64,000 nucleotides of DNA from Pholiota molesta (lineage: Eukaryota; Basidiomycota; Agaricomycetes; Agaricales; Strophariaceae), in the NCBI GenBank assembly GCA_014925825.1, contig JACGCK010000012.1:372001-436000 (forward strand), given 5' to 3'. Numbering within the stretch: the stretch's first letter is position 1; each line of letters opens with the position of its first letter. Under the pieces are notes generated by a model. The model was not told the DNA's origin. It saw only the letters and a program-made list of their open reading frames with translations, and searched no databases. Made by a program: the position numbers and the translations under genes. Positions 46,399 to 58,234 of the stretch are shown here, one piece after another.

Positions 46399-47179
46399 TT
46401 TTAGGAAAGACTCGCAAAGTTGCACAGACTTGCATCATGCGGATTCGATGTATACTCATCTTCAAAGTATTTTCTCCACACCAGCATTGGCGGAGTTTAC
46501 TCAACCCCGACTATCAGTGCGAGTTATAAATGGGCTGATTGGAATCTGGATGCCAGATGACTCCTCACAAACCCGCTCACAACCCCTCCTCCGCTACTGT
46601 TCTTTACTGCTAAGACAGAGCCGTGCGAGAGAGCGAGAGGCCAGAGGTTTTTGACTGCGTGGGGGGCGAAAACTACGGGAAAAAAAGGAGGGGTGGACGT
46701 AAGACGGCGCCAGCCCATCGCCTGCCTCTTCCTACCACCATCCTTTGTGCCCTCGTGTCGCCCTTAGACCTAGGGACAATGCACCTGCACCCGCACCTGA
46801 CTGTTATACTGAATAGTGAACATGCACATCCTGCAAAATGGCGGGGAAAGCCCTGTGAGTTGCTCGCACACACTCCACCTCCCCTCAGCCCTTATCGCAC
46901 TCATCGCAGCTCATCGGGCGCGATCGGCAGCATCTGGGCCCTCGTAAATGACCTTAAGGAGACGCGAGTGACGCAATCGAGTGGATCCCGCAAGATTTTT
47001 GGGGATGATGCGCAGGATGACGTTGGGACGACGAGCAGTCTGGCACGAACATCGCTGCCCCTCCGTGCCTCACCACTATGCTTTTGCGTGAGTCCGTGCT
47101 ATGCCAGACAATCCCGCCAAGTTGTCCGAGGTCGCCATGCTCGATGATTTACATACCTGTGTTGTATATATTTAACTTA
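46399..47179. other. Intergenic region right of the inverted repeat
   Basis: A 174-codon plus frame (46623-47147) runs through this stretch, but it shows no domain, is rich in Arg, Pro and Ser as expected of chance frames, and is not flanked by convincing gene signals. I do not annotate it as a gene. No repeat identified. Confidence 0.35.
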
Positions 47180-47960
47180 ATTTAAAACCCACTGTGAAAA
47201 TAAAGCCAGCAAAGCACGACAGATTGGCAGACTAATCTTCGGGATGGAATCAAACATTGGGTTGCTTCCACCAGAAGAAGGTATAGCACTGTACACGACG
47301 CACCTTACCCATGGAGCAGAAATAAGCCCAGATGGCAACAATAGGCTATCTTGCCCCACTTCAAGAAATACAGCTCAGGTTTATATGTCGTCTACTAGGC
47401 TTACCAAAAAATTCCTCAATTGTTGTGCTCTTTACTGAGACCAGACTTACACCACTAAAGTTTCGAAGGCTGCTGGCAACTTGAAGTATCTTGTGGAATT
47501 ACCAGCAGAATATCTAGCTCATAAAGCACTCTGAGACTCCATATATTTTGACAAATGTGGCCACCAATCTTGGATCACAGAGATACATTTAAGGTCATAG
47601 AAAGCATGGAGCTTGGCATTGACTTCCCAGACCTCCGAGAAATTAATCGGAAATTAAGTCCAACATTGTTGTCACCTTAATAAGGACTATTAGGGAAGCA
47701 ATGAAAGAATAACTTGAACAAGAGCTAGAATGTACTTCGAAACTGTATTTACTTCACAGCAGATTGGAATACTGTCCAGAAGGCAAAGGACCCAAACAGA
47801 TTACCTCCTCTTGAGACATTACCTGAAAATATTAAATGCAGATCACAGGATGTCTCTGACGAGGTTAATTCTATCTTGTCATCCAATAGCACTGGAGGGA
47901 TTGAGACATACCGAGCTCATTAACAACAGGGAAATTACAGGCTCACTTGGAAAATTTACT
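47180..47960 (+). mobile_element. Decayed LINE-like retrotransposon fragment (post-RT region)
   Basis: The plus-strand frames carry the C-terminal region that follows reverse transcriptase in agaric non-LTR retrotransposons. KASKARQIGRLIFGMESNIG and LLPPEEGIALYTTHLTHGAE lie at about 47203-47325. Then, in a second frame, ICRLLGLPKNSSIVVLFTET and PLKFRRLLATLKYLVELPAE appear at about 47378-47515. Next is GHQSWITEI (about 47558), and finally LRHYLKILNADHRMSLTRLI with LSCHPIALEGLRHTE (about 47813-47915). Multiple stops and frame changes show it is inactive. The RT domain itself and both element ends are missing. Family recognised from memory of related proteins; a search would settle it. Confidence 0.65.
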
Positions 47961-48481
47961 CATGAAATCCTCCATATTTTTGATGACATGCTGATATTGG
48001 TCCTGGCTATGCCTCTGGATTGGTTGGTCAATCTGCTGAGAAGTAGTACAGGTGGTGCAGGGATGGTTTCTTAATTTACCTTGGACATGGGGGTCATATG
48101 GACGTCTAGGCGAAGAGCTGGAGGGACATCTCTGTATGATCAATGTGTTCTGGGTCCGGAGGCGAAGATACATAGCTGGCATGTATCGGGATAATCTTCG
48201 GGACACGGCGGCCTGGCAGGGGCCAATGCTGTGTATAATCTATCACTATCACTATCACTATATGTTGACAGCTTGACAGTTCGCTTGGTGCAATGAAATT
48301 TCAACTAGGTATATACATTGCCCCTGGACCAGGCGCTCTCTGGCGCTCTCCACCAGTTCATCCTGTGCAGTCCAAACGACCCCAGCGCGGCAAAGGTATG
48401 GATATATAGCTGTATTTTGACCTTTTCTTCATCGGGAACCCTCATTGCCTCCCTCTATCCAGTGAGTTTGCAGCGTCCAGT
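47961..48481. other. Promoter region of the Ser-rich membrane protein
   Basis: No gene supported. It contains a short TATCAC repeat (about 48239-48260) and a tandem GGCGCTCTC pair (about 48330-48352). An AT-rich ATATATAG element (about 48400) precedes the ATG at 48482 and could be a core promoter. Confidence 0.4.
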
Positions 48482-51400
48482 ATGTCGGACGACGGACAAC
48501 CAGTACCTTTAGGCGCCCCGACTGCAATTGCAACCTCTCCCGCGTCACAAAGCCCTGAATTTCAAGATGTCGATTTGTACGCGCCTTCTGCCATGGACGT
48601 ACCCAGCATAGCTACATCCAAGGACTCTCTGTCGAATACGACCTTTTTAAATACTCAAGCCAATGCTCAAAGCGCCCAACGGCCTGGTATCATCGAACAT
48701 CAGGAAATCGTCAAATCCATCTTGAACAATGAAAATGCCAATGATGTCTCCTTCGTCCGCACACCCTCTCCGATTTCGCTTCCCTCTCTGGATCCAGGAC
48801 CTCTACAGTTGTCACGCAATGGGGCGGCCAATACGGATATCGCCTCAAGAAGAGACTCGGCCACGGGAGATGATCTGAGCTCAAGAAGGGATTCATTGTC
48901 AAGGCAAAACTCTGACTTGAAGCAGGAATCCAACGCAAGACAGGACTCGAATTCGACTAATAGGGATCCTGACACCAGAAGGAGCTCGTATTCAAGGCGA
49001 AATTCCGACATAGGACGCGACCAAACCTCAAGGAGTTCGGATACAAGACAGAATTCGAACTCAAGAAAAGACTCCGATCCTCGTGAGTCTATGCGCGCAA
49101 CCATTGGACCGCCTACGCGTCTTCGAGACGAACAGAATTCGATGTACAACGGTTCTCCCTTAAATCCAGCCAACTCTCATGAGGAACTCAGGCGTTCGCG
49201 ACACCGTTCTTCACGCAGACTCCCTACACCTCCTCCGACCAACAATCATGTCATTTCAGCGAACCCCTACTCTGGAATGGGCGCTTATCCTACCCCTCAG
49301 ATGTATGCATCCCCTTTACCCGTCCCACAATATATGATACCTCCTCCGGTCGACTATTCCCATATTTACTCACCAAACGTTCGACCAAATTCTCACCTAC
49401 CTCCTGACGCAACAATTCCCTCTGCAGCATCCCCCATGTACCCTTCTTCTCGTATTCCTATCATACCAATGATACCACCTGCGGTACCTACTCCATCTTC
49501 ACGCTCCACCCGACCATCTGTTTCCTCCAACATAGTCGCTGCTGCTGCAACGACTCCTGAGTTGAAAAATATGAAGTCGATTATGGGTTCAATAGCGCTT
49601 CCTGATACTGGTTCATTTGCAGATAATAATCCTTACACTCTACGGAGCAAGCAGAGTAGATCAACGCCCGATTTACAACGTCCTCATTCAATACCTGGGC
49701 CTATGCCTCTACCTCCAGGTTTCCAACCATGTCCCTGATCAACTATCCAGATGAACCTCCTGTGGGGCGCGCATCCTCTGCGGCCTTCTTAGCTCCCTAT
49801 AATGTGACACAGGGCATACCAAACGGGTTTCAACCTAATTCTCCTTGGGCTCGTAGTGCAGCTTCTGCCACGAATTCCCCATATCGACGCGAGCGATACG
49901 ATTCTAGGCATGGCAGTCGTTCTCGGGTTGATGAACCTTCGCAGCAATTTGGAGGATATGAATACTTCCCGCAACACCAAAAGTCTCCTGCGGATGTCGT
50001 TTCTGCGGCATCGAACATGCCCATCCCAGAGAAGAGGGGGACACAGTCGTTCACAGAGACGGAGCCTTACGGTGGCTCTGCAGTGCGGAGGGATACAGTG
50101 AGCCCGGTACCTGAGAGGAAGGCTACAGGCTCTTTCGCGGAGCATAACCCTATCGCCTACCTTCGCGGAAGCCAACTTTAGACACGCTAACAACACCACC
50201 TTTACCTTCGCGTCCGCCAAGTTGGTATCGACCAAGACCATCTCGTGGAAGGTCTTCTTCGAGCAGTAGAGAAAACGATTACTCTGGTCCGAATCATTCT
50301 AGTAGGCGATCTCGTAGGCGAGATGAATGGGATGAAAAATATCGGCCACCGCGTTCCTACCGCCGGAGTCCATCGCCCGAATATTATCGTCCTTCGAGGA
50401 GCCGCCGACGCCGACGCCGAAGAAGTCGTTCACCCTATGGTGGTCCTATTTCTCCTGTATACCCGACAATGACATATGGTACTCCTCCGTCTTCGTTCGA
50501 TACTGTGCCACTGGATTTGAAGCACCGTAGGCACCGTTCTCGGAGGCGCGGAATTTGGTCTCAGTTCTCAAGATTCTTCAAGTCACCCTTCGACCGCGGT
50601 CGACCGACCACTTTACAAGCTCCATATCCTCACATGCGCACGACCGAAGAAGCACCTGTAACTCTGTTCTTCATTCTCACAGTTATCATTGGACAAGTCT
50701 ATTTCCATCTGCTTTTGCGTCTTCCATCTCTTTATTTTTCTAGGGTATCACGGATTTTCGACGAAGCCAATCTGAGCATATACGAGATCACAGAGATGGT
50801 GTTTGAAACTGCTGGAGGGCCAGGTCAGAAAGACAAATCCCAAATGGCGATGAACATGCAGGTGTCCGAAGTTGTGGCTCCTAAAATTCGGCCACAGTAT
50901 GAAAGACTGAAGAACTCCTGGGAGTCTTTTATCGATTCTCTGATACGTGAATGGGAAACATTCAATATTGTTTCGGTTATGCTTCTAACGTATGTGCGAC
51001 ATCGCTTCTCCGTGACAGATATTTATGCTAATTACTGTCCAATAGTGCCATCCTCACTATCCTGCAAATAGGTACCGCCGCAAATGATCCTGTCACAAGA
51101 TATGCTGCCCTCTTTTCCTTGATTTGCGCGTTAGTTAGTCTGCTCTTTGGGTGCATGTACATCATTCGTTTCGGCACCATGCGTAAAACTTACGCCGCTG
51201 TAGAGTGGGCGAAAGTGAGTCTCTCTTTTATGTATGCCAACCTTATAAAAGTGCTAATATCCAACCCATTCACCACCTGTGATGGTAGTCTGCTCGTGGT
51301 TCGTCACAATCCGTCATTTGGAATGTGTGGGTGTTGTTATCGATGCCGGCTGTATGGCTCACTTGGTTGGTTGATTTGATTTTATGAAGGAAGACATTCG

Positions 51401-52482
51401 CAATACTAACGTCAGACCTGACAGGTCTATCGTCCTTTTCATTGTCGCCATAATGTCCTTTGTCTGGCGGACAGATCCAGCAAATGATAGCATCTCCACA
51501 TTTATGTTGTCAGCAACAGGTCTCCTCATTATTCGCATTGCTATGAGCGCCCTTTTGGGACTAGGGCTGGTTAACGCGCTGCTGATAACAAACACGTTCC
51601 AGCTCTATGGCGAGGCGTTGGACAAGGATTGGCGGACATGGATAGACGAGTGGAAAAAGGCCAAAGCAATCGAGGCGCCTCTGGATCTACTGGCTTCTGG
51701 CAATGCACCACCGGGCGGTTATTTTCCCTATCTGAACTATGGACAGCCTCTAGCTGATATGACTCCCCTTCCGGCTTCCGTTCTCTTCCTCTTCCGCCTT
51801 CAGCTGCTCCTATATTTCAACCTGCCCCCTATTTTTCCCCTATGTATCCTGATTTTGCAAATCAAAAAGCTTCCAGACGGCGGCGTCGCCGTTCTGCAGA
51901 TCTACCTCCGCCTATCCGGACAATGAAAGTTCTTCGACAACTTCTTCTGACAGCAGGTCTCCGCGACGAAGGGTCCGACGTCGCGCGAGTTCACCATTTG
52001 TACCGCCTCAATACGTTTATCCGTCATCAAGGGATTCTCCCCCCAGAAGCAATAGGCATTCGCAGACTCCTCGAATACCCGACCATGATCTTCCTCCGCA
52101 TGTCGTGTCCCATACCCAGACGTCCAACGAGAAATACCCTACTCACGCAGACACAGCCGACACCCAGAACTCTAACGGAATGCCTGATGCACATGCACCC
52201 GTTACGATGACAACATGACCCCTTACATCCCACCTGGACTCTGACATTGACAACGACGAAGATCATGACCTACAAAGTCGTGTACGATTTCGGTCGCCTC
52301 TAGCATCTGCGCGCGGGAGCAGTGATTGGGGCGCGTATGACAGTTCCTTTGAATATCCGTCTCCCAATGTTATAGGACCATCTTCTTCGTCCGCTAGTGG
52401 TATAACGCAAGAATCGAGCAATGTTCAATCCAAAACTCAGATGCACTACGACGGAGGCGACCGACATAGTTTTATGCTGTAA
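48482..52482 (+). CDS. Large Ser/Arg-rich multipass membrane protein, function unknown
   Basis: No named family recognised. The N-terminal half is low-complexity: an array of basic-plus-Ser motifs (RRDS, RQNS, RQDS, RRSS, RRNS, RKDS) at about 48845-49095, Pro/Tyr-rich segments (about 49220-49520), then an Arg/Ser SR-type stretch (about 50240-50440). A conserved-looking domain follows: APVTLFFILTVIIGQVYFHL (helix), VVAPKIRPQYERLKNSWESF, VSVMLLTAILTIL across an intron, LFSLICALVSLLFGCMYIIR (helix), RTDPANDS and LLIIRIAMSALLGLGLVNAL (helix), then GEALDKDWRTWIDEWKKAK. A disordered tail ends HSFML, TAA at 52482. Frame changes near 49735, 50180, 50465, 51850 and 52200 are introns or single-base deficits. 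Probably one gene of about 1200 residues. Confidence 0.6.
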
Positions 52483-52579
52483 TCTTGAACCTTTATATCT
52501 ATTCAGTTAACTAGCCTGAATGTATGTATGTGTATATGTACTTGCAGAAGAATTATCTCTGGAATACAACCCAATCCAA

Positions 52580-52819
52580 TCATTTGAGATTTATTTGAGG
52601 AACCTTTTTTGAGTTATTATACCCTCGGGTGACTTTAATATCTACGAAAAATGTGCGCACCTCGTTGTTGATAGGATGAGTGGCGTAAGCAGTATTAGGG
52701 AGATTTCTCGACAGTTTAATCGAGCATAGAGGAGCGTCGTTGAAGGTTTTTTCAATATGCGGCGATTGCCTATCAGACATAAGCTGTCCGGCGCGTTCCA
52801 GTGCAGATGAATCCTCCAT
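52580..52819 (-). CDS. Possible small protein of 79 residues
   Basis: A complete frame begins MEDSSALERAGQLMSDRQSP and ends in a Lys-rich tail. It is soluble, without signal peptide or membrane helix, and not recognised. It lies between two plus-strand genes, about 100 bases beyond the Ser-rich gene's stop, on the opposite strand. An intact start-to-stop frame is the only support, so it may be chance. Confidence 0.25.
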   Translation of the reverse strand: MEDSSALERAGQLMSDRQSPHIEKTFNDAPLCSIKLSRNLPNTAYATHPINNEVRTFFVDIKVTRGYNNSKKVPQINLK

Positions 52820-53070
52820 AGTTAGTCTCCAGATGGCCCAAGCAAGGATAAGAGGGTCTCCTCGACGCGTTGCGACGCGCTATACGCGCTATAGCCAGCT
52901 ATAGCCTATAGGAGAAGATCGGGGTTACTATATATGGCTACCAAATTTATGTCCGGATTCAAACTCAGAAATCTATAGAGGCCAGCTTCCGGTGCAACTT
53001 GCTACTAGCTATCCGTCTATATTCCTCAGCACAACACAAGACTTTACTTTGATCCGCGTAATCGTCATCT

Positions 53071-54479
53071 ATGAAAGAAATAGAGCCAGTTCAGGAGGTT
53101 TTCAGTCTCGACAGGACATTGAATAATCCCTCACACGTCGCATCACTCGCCTTTGGACATGCGGGACACCTTTTTGCTGGGTCGGGTTAGTCTCGTCGTC
53201 TTCCCATTTTTAAAGAAGCAACATCTCACCGCTCTTGTGCAGACGATGGCTCCCTTCGCGTCTACGATCTCTCCTCATACAAAGTCCTAAAAGCTGTGCG
53301 CGCCCTTGGCGCTGAGGTGTCTTCGATCGTTCCCGTCAAGAGAGCTGGGTCAGAACTGCGCGATGCTTGGATAGCACATGGCCAAAAGGTGAGCTCTATG
53401 GCGGGTTTGAATGAAAAGACCTTGAGTCAACTTTTTACAGGTGTCGCGATTTCAGATGGAAAGTCCAAAAATGATCCAAACTCTAGATGATGCACTCCTC
53501 ACGCTAGAGGTTGGCGAAACGGAAGATGACATTTTGAACGAGGTCAGTTTCAGTAATTCCGTCTTGAACATGTTCTGATTTGTATCAGTAAGCTTGCTTT
53601 GAATGCGGACAAAAGTCGCTTAGCATTCACCATGGACTCTGGTGTCGTTGGAGTTATCGATCTTTCTGATAATACCGTTACGAAGATGGAGACGAAACAC
53701 GAAAACGTCGGTAACCCGGCTTTTTTGCTCTTGAATGATATCTGAATATTTTCTAGATATCTGCCACTATCAAGTTTGTTCCCGATCGGCCACGAGAATT
53801 AGTTAGCGGTGGCTATGATACCGTCCTCCTCCATTTCGACTGGGCACAAGGAAAGGTTCTGTCGCGTCGGCAAATGGGTAATTAATTCGAAGTTTTCGCA
53901 GCGAACAATATTTTGATATTCTTTCCCAGAGCCCTACGTAGCCAGCGGAAACATGGCGCTTGCCCCACCCTTCATCATGTCGATGGCCATGTCTAACACT
54001 GGCGTTTTGGCTGCTGGTACCGCTGACGGTCATCTCTGGATAGGCTTTGGAGGTGAAAAGGGCTCCGCTTCCAAGAAGAAAGCAAAAAAATGGGAAGGTT
54101 TAGATGAGAGCAAGGCTCTTCTTATAAAGGTGGCCGAAGGCCCAATCGTCGCTATGTATGTCTGAAATCTGTTTTTATCAGTTATCTTCACTAATCATTA
54201 CTTCCCAGGGCATTCTCGGATGCCCGAAAATTGATCATATCAACTTTAATGGGTGTGATCACTTATTATCAACTCAATTACGATGAGGAAGGGGGTAGTG
54301 TCGTTCTTCAACAGCTATGGCACCATGAGAGCAAGAGTGTCCAAAAAGTTAATGCGCTCCTCGCTGACGACAAACGCATTATTGTTGGAGGGTTTGGTAA
54401 AAACGATCGTGGCATCATTGAGGTCTGGAAGCAAGAGGTTCGTGTGAGCCAGGAGCAACCTCAACAAGATTCTTCATAG
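53071..54479 (+). CDS. WD40-repeat protein, WDR53-like
   Basis: Beta-propeller scaffold; human WDR53 is a candidate substrate receptor of Cul4-DDB1 ligases, but the role of this fungal protein is unknown. It starts MKEIEPVQEVFSLDRTL. Blades: HVASLAFGHAGHLFAGS then DDGSLRVYDLSS (joined by an intron at about 53186-53241); LALNADKSRLAFTMDSGVVG; ISATIKFVPDRPRELVSGGY with DTVLLHFDWAQGK, the stretch most like WDR53; AGTADGHLWIGFGG; and LLADDKRIIVGGFGKNDRGI then IEVW. A Lys-rich loop (SKKKAKKW) lies at about 54070-54095, as in WDR53. About seven short exons. The stop is TAG at 54479. The region near 53790 shows a frame choice resolved by splicing at about 53752. Confidence 0.72.
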
Positions 54480-54533
54480 ATATGTAATAGAAAATTAGTA
54501 CTAATAGTATGTCTAAAATGTAAATAAATAAGG

Positions 54534-55691
54534 TCATGACTTCGTAACATCTTTACGCGACCTTTGTTCCTCCGTAAGTTGGGTTTCTAGCTCTTGTATC
54601 CGCTTCAAGTAGCCATCGCGAGTTTTCTTCATTTTTGAGATGTACTCTTCGTCGGTGATAGGCACCAGGCCAATTCCTATCAGAAATGCATCCATCCAGG
54701 TGGTAGTAGAGTCTGGCGCTTGGATTTCATTTCGAGGCTTCGGTACAGGCTTCTCGACAGCAGTTCGTTTTTCTTGATTAAGTTTTAAGATATATCGCAA
54801 CCTTGCGAGGTTCAGCTCGTTGCAACCATATTGGATAAGAGTGCCCGCTCCTGCACCCATCCATAACCCAGGAACGATGGCTGCGCGACCCGCTAAACAT
54901 GCCAAAAATCACATCATGAGCACCGCATTGGAGGAGTGAGGATACAATACGTACACCTTATGCCAAGGAGTAGTGCACTAGAGATCGCAGCGCTCAGGCC
55001 ACTGTCTAGAAGTTTATTCTTCCTCACGTCTGACGAAGATATCCTCAGAGGAACGGAAACAGTGTCATCCAAAGGGGTATCAATTCCTAGCGCTCGTCTT
55101 CGTTGTGCATATTGCTCCCAGGGCGCTAGATGAGTAAGTGCAGGACCAGCGATGAATTCACGAATAGCTGTTGAGCAGGCACGGAGTCAGTATTAACTAG
55201 AAAAATAACCCTGAGACTGACATACTAAAAAATGTAGCGCCGGTAATAGCACTGTTTACCGCAGCAGCGGCGACAAGAAGTTTTGAATTCGGTTTCCTTT
55301 TAACCGCGGTATAAATGCCTGTAATAAATGCACTAGTAGCAGCTGTATGAAATTTGCAGATGGTTAGGCCCGCTCGACGCCCGAGGAATGCATTAAAGAC
55401 GGACTTGCATAGTGTTAATGTTCCCAATCCGACTGTCCATATTGAGGACTTTTCCATCTCGAGGAACCCCGCGTGGGTGGTCGCGAATGCGTCGAAAGGG
55501 CTTTGGGAATTGGGTTGCAGAGAGAGAAGGAAATATCTGGACCCTGAAAGTGAGTAGAACGCGTCGAACGCCGACGGCGGCACGTTCTTGCCAATTCCGG
55601 CCAAACAGCGTTGCAGGCGTCTGATACAACACTCGCACCCACCACCACCACGATCTCTACCCTTGAAGTTCCTTGAAATCCTCATAATCAA
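54534..55691 (-). CDS. Tim17/22/23-like multipass membrane protein, uncharacterised
   Basis: Probably a mitochondrial membrane protein. The Gly/Ala-rich helices LLVAAAAVNSAITGATFFSM, AAISSALLLGIR and AGRAAIVPGLWMGAGAGTLI resemble the Tim17/22/23 superfamily. FLGRRAGLTICKFHTAATSA precedes them. The C-terminus is a coiled-coil-like charged helix (MKKTRDGYLKRIQELETQLT) ending KDVTKS, TGA at 54534. Three exons, with introns at about 55165-55228 and about 54888-54965. The start at 55691 is uncertain because the first 60 residues are Cys/Arg-rich and look poorly conserved; an ATG at about 55457 (MEKSSIWTVGLG) is a fair alternative. It is divergently transcribed from DCTN6 with a very short gap. Confidence 0.6.
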
Positions 55692-55726
55692 GGACTTGCA
55701 TTCCTGATTTATTCATGACTTGAGAT

Positions 55727-56425
55727 ATGCCCCCAATGTGTTGCCTTCTTCTGTACTTCACGTTGCACAGTGGCTTATAACTCTGTTTCTTAGACGCGAT
55801 AAATTTACCATCCACTCGAAAGCTGTTGTCTGTCAAGATGTCGAACTCAAGGGAGATATCACCATAGGTGCAGGTGCGGATGTCCGATGTTATTGCTTAT
55901 TGAAATCGTCCTTAGGCTCGGTTTCTAGGCACTATTGTCCATCCAAAGGCAACAATATTTGCTATTGCAGGCCCCATTTTCATCGGAACTGGTTGTATAA
56001 TAGAAGAAGGAGCGATCATAGTCAACAGGTTTGAAGACGGATATTATCGCTTTTCAAGTTTGCTTATGCCAACACAGGCGGAAGGAAGTCATGCGAATTG
56101 GAGACGATAACCTCTTTGAGATCGGCTGCCGTAAGTCTTGTCGAATCGTTTTACAACAAATTCTTCACATATACGACATCTCATAGGTGTCGAATCACCG
56201 ACGGTCGGAAATTTCAATACCATTTCGACGCGTGCTCGAGTACATCATACCGTCCGCATCTCGTCATACTGTGTCGTAGGAGCAGGGTGCCTCCTAGTGC
56301 CGACTGAAGACCAAATTCTGGATGATACACTGTCATCTATGGGCCCGCTGCAGAGCAACGTACGTGGAGCGGAAGAGGCAAAGTCCAAGAGGCAGATCTC
56401 AGACGCAAACACGCCGAGTATCTGA
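55727..56425 (+). CDS. Dynactin subunit 6 (p27, DCTN6-like)
   Basis: Pointed-end component of dynactin, which links dynein to cargo; a left-handed beta-helix of hexapeptide repeats. Exon 1 is tiny (MPP at 55727). After an intron ending at about 55790 the protein reads RDKFTIHSKAVVCQDVELKG and DITIGAG. Then come TIVHPKATIFAIAGPIFIGT, GCIIEEGAIIVN, RIGDDNLFEIGC, VGNFNTISTRARVHHTVRIS and YCVVGAGCLLVPTE, with the typical [LIV]-G-x4 spacing. All splice junctions give clean phases (for example GAG joined to TIVHP at about 55934), and no base correction is needed. The C-terminal tail (residues after GPLQSN) is charged and ends TPSI, TGA at 56425. Convergent with the F-box gene to the right. Confidence 0.85.
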
Positions 56426-56502
56426 GAGAAATGCTGCCCAAGTTCAACAGATTAAGACGCGGAGATGGTACATAAAGGTATATAGTAAGGTATAGATTCT
56501 AA

Positions 56503-57904
56503 TTAACTCAAATTTGAAAGTCTAACTCCCAGTTTCCTAGGTCTTCCATATGTCATCAACGGTGGAAAACCAGGAGGGAACCTAAGGTTCAATGTTTTGT
56601 TAGGATATATTTTATCAATGAACAGAGGTGCTTACACACGTCGTTCAACTGTCATGCGATAAAATCTTCCATTCGTTCCCAGATCTCTCCATGCTTCCCT
56701 GTAACATCTCGATCCGAAAACCATGTCGCACACAAGTTTCAACCAATCGAATCGAATACACAATTCGAAACTTGAGATTTACCTATCATAAAGGAAAGAT
56801 GAATCCTGACGCATTGCAATGTGTAAAATATCTGGAGACACGATGGCTGCAGATTTTCCTCGAGATGCCGTCCCGATAGCTCCTCCAAAAAAAGGTCGTT
56901 TGCGACTTTTTCAATGACGATGCACTCCAGGGCGGGAAGTTGAACTGCTTTGGCCAATCTAGCCTTCGGCGCCAGCTCGAATATTCAGTGATAAAGTTTG
57001 TAAGCCGCGCCGACACCTAGATCGGAGATAACCATCCGTGGCCTTTAACCATCGCTTGGTTGATCCCTTCTCGCGTGATGCAAGCTCGAAGTTTGGGCGT
57101 TTCCAATTTCCAGGCATCAACTTTGTATATGCCAGAGATGACCAATGCTCGGAGTTGGGGAAGAGGACAGCGATCGTTCAAAGTCACCGGGATAGAATGC
57201 CCTATGGGAAGACCTCTGGAAGATATTTTGCTATGCTTTCCAGAACATCTTTCCCCCCTTGACCTCTATTCGTTTAAAATTCTTGTGTTGGGCGAGAAAT
57301 TCTATCAGACTTGGGAGAGAATACACCCAAGGATCTGGATCGCAAAAGGCCGTCGAAAAGCAGACAAGGTTTGGGCAGCTCTGGAATATGCATATCATGG
57401 CCCTTGTATGCTCTTCTGTCCAGTGGTGACTGCCTTCGGGAGCAAGCTCTATACGGCGTGTCTTTATCCCATGTCCTGCCTGTGCTTGAGCACTTGGGCA
57501 ATGAAGGAAGCCTGTTCCCCGCTGCTAATGCGCAAATACTCGAAGATGAATTGGTTGGTGATCGCGTTTAGGCGCCTGCATACCAGAGATAAGGCGCGTT
57601 TGTCTCTCATCGCAGCCTCAAATCGAGACCGAGCATAGATCCCGCGGCTGTCGAAAGTGAAAGCAGCAATGGCGGAGTAATCACGAACCTCGCAGGCTCC
57701 TGGCACATACGTCGCAAGGTCGATAATGATAATCCAAACCTCTATTGGGAGTTCTAGAAGCGCCTTTTCTGGTTGGTCGCATTCTCTGGTAGAGAGGCGT
57801 TTATTGGTGCTCGGCGTCCATTCCCATCTACCGAAGAATGTATCAAGGTAGTCGTCATGCACTCGTACGTCGGGTTCGCCCTTAGCTAATGCCGCTGCGA
57901 CCAA
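56503..57904 (-). CDS. F-box protein unrelated to the A/B/C family
   Basis: F-box near the N-terminus: ALLELPIEVWIIIIDLATYV (about 57740-57760), followed after a loop by RALSLVCRRLNAITNQFIFE (about 57540-57600), the classic LP-E-W-I and S-LVCR pattern of agaric F-box proteins. Start MVAAALAKGEPDVRVHDDYL at 57904. The remainder contains weak LRR-like segments (LPALECIVIEKVANDLFLEE, about 56870-56930) and several frame changes (near 57460, 57270 and 57000), either introns or single-base deficits. The last exon probably reads FPPGFPPLMTYGRPRKLGV with TAA at 56503. Probable SCF substrate receptor; target unknown. Confidence 0.65.
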
Positions 57905-57972
57905 GTATTCGTTTTATGCTGTCTCCTAACGGTCCAATTTTCCGAATACAAAGTGTTTTCGGAAGAGCGAGT

Positions 57973-58008
57973 TTAAAGGTTGGCAGGAAATTAAAGGTTG
58001 GCAGGAAA
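57973..58008 (+). repeat. 18-bp direct repeat, two units
   Basis: TTAAAGGTTGGCAGGAAA is repeated twice without spacer between the divergent F-box and glutamine synthetase-like genes. Likely replication slippage; it could also duplicate a regulatory element. Confidence 0.8.
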
Positions 58009-58234
58009 TTATATGGATGGGAATATTAGTGAGGAGAAAACGCGCAGACTCTCGAGGTGAGACAGAAGAATGCAGGAGCGGGATTTGAGAAATTATAACA
58101 TGCGCACGCGTCGCGCACTCATCTACATCATTTATCCCCATCGGGCAATCAGCATCATTCAGTCTCCTGGCCAGAAGTTGTACCATTCTCCATCTCCACA
58201 CCCACGAAGCGCCTTCATATCGCTGAATACTCAA

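Noticed and set aside
46623..47147. 174-codon plus-strand open frame
   Set aside because: No domain, chance-like composition, and located in the flank between the inverted repeat and the LINE relic.
48236..48262. TATCAC short tandem repeat as a functional element or CRISPR-like array
   Set aside because: Only about four units without spacers; an ordinary microsatellite in a eukaryotic genome.
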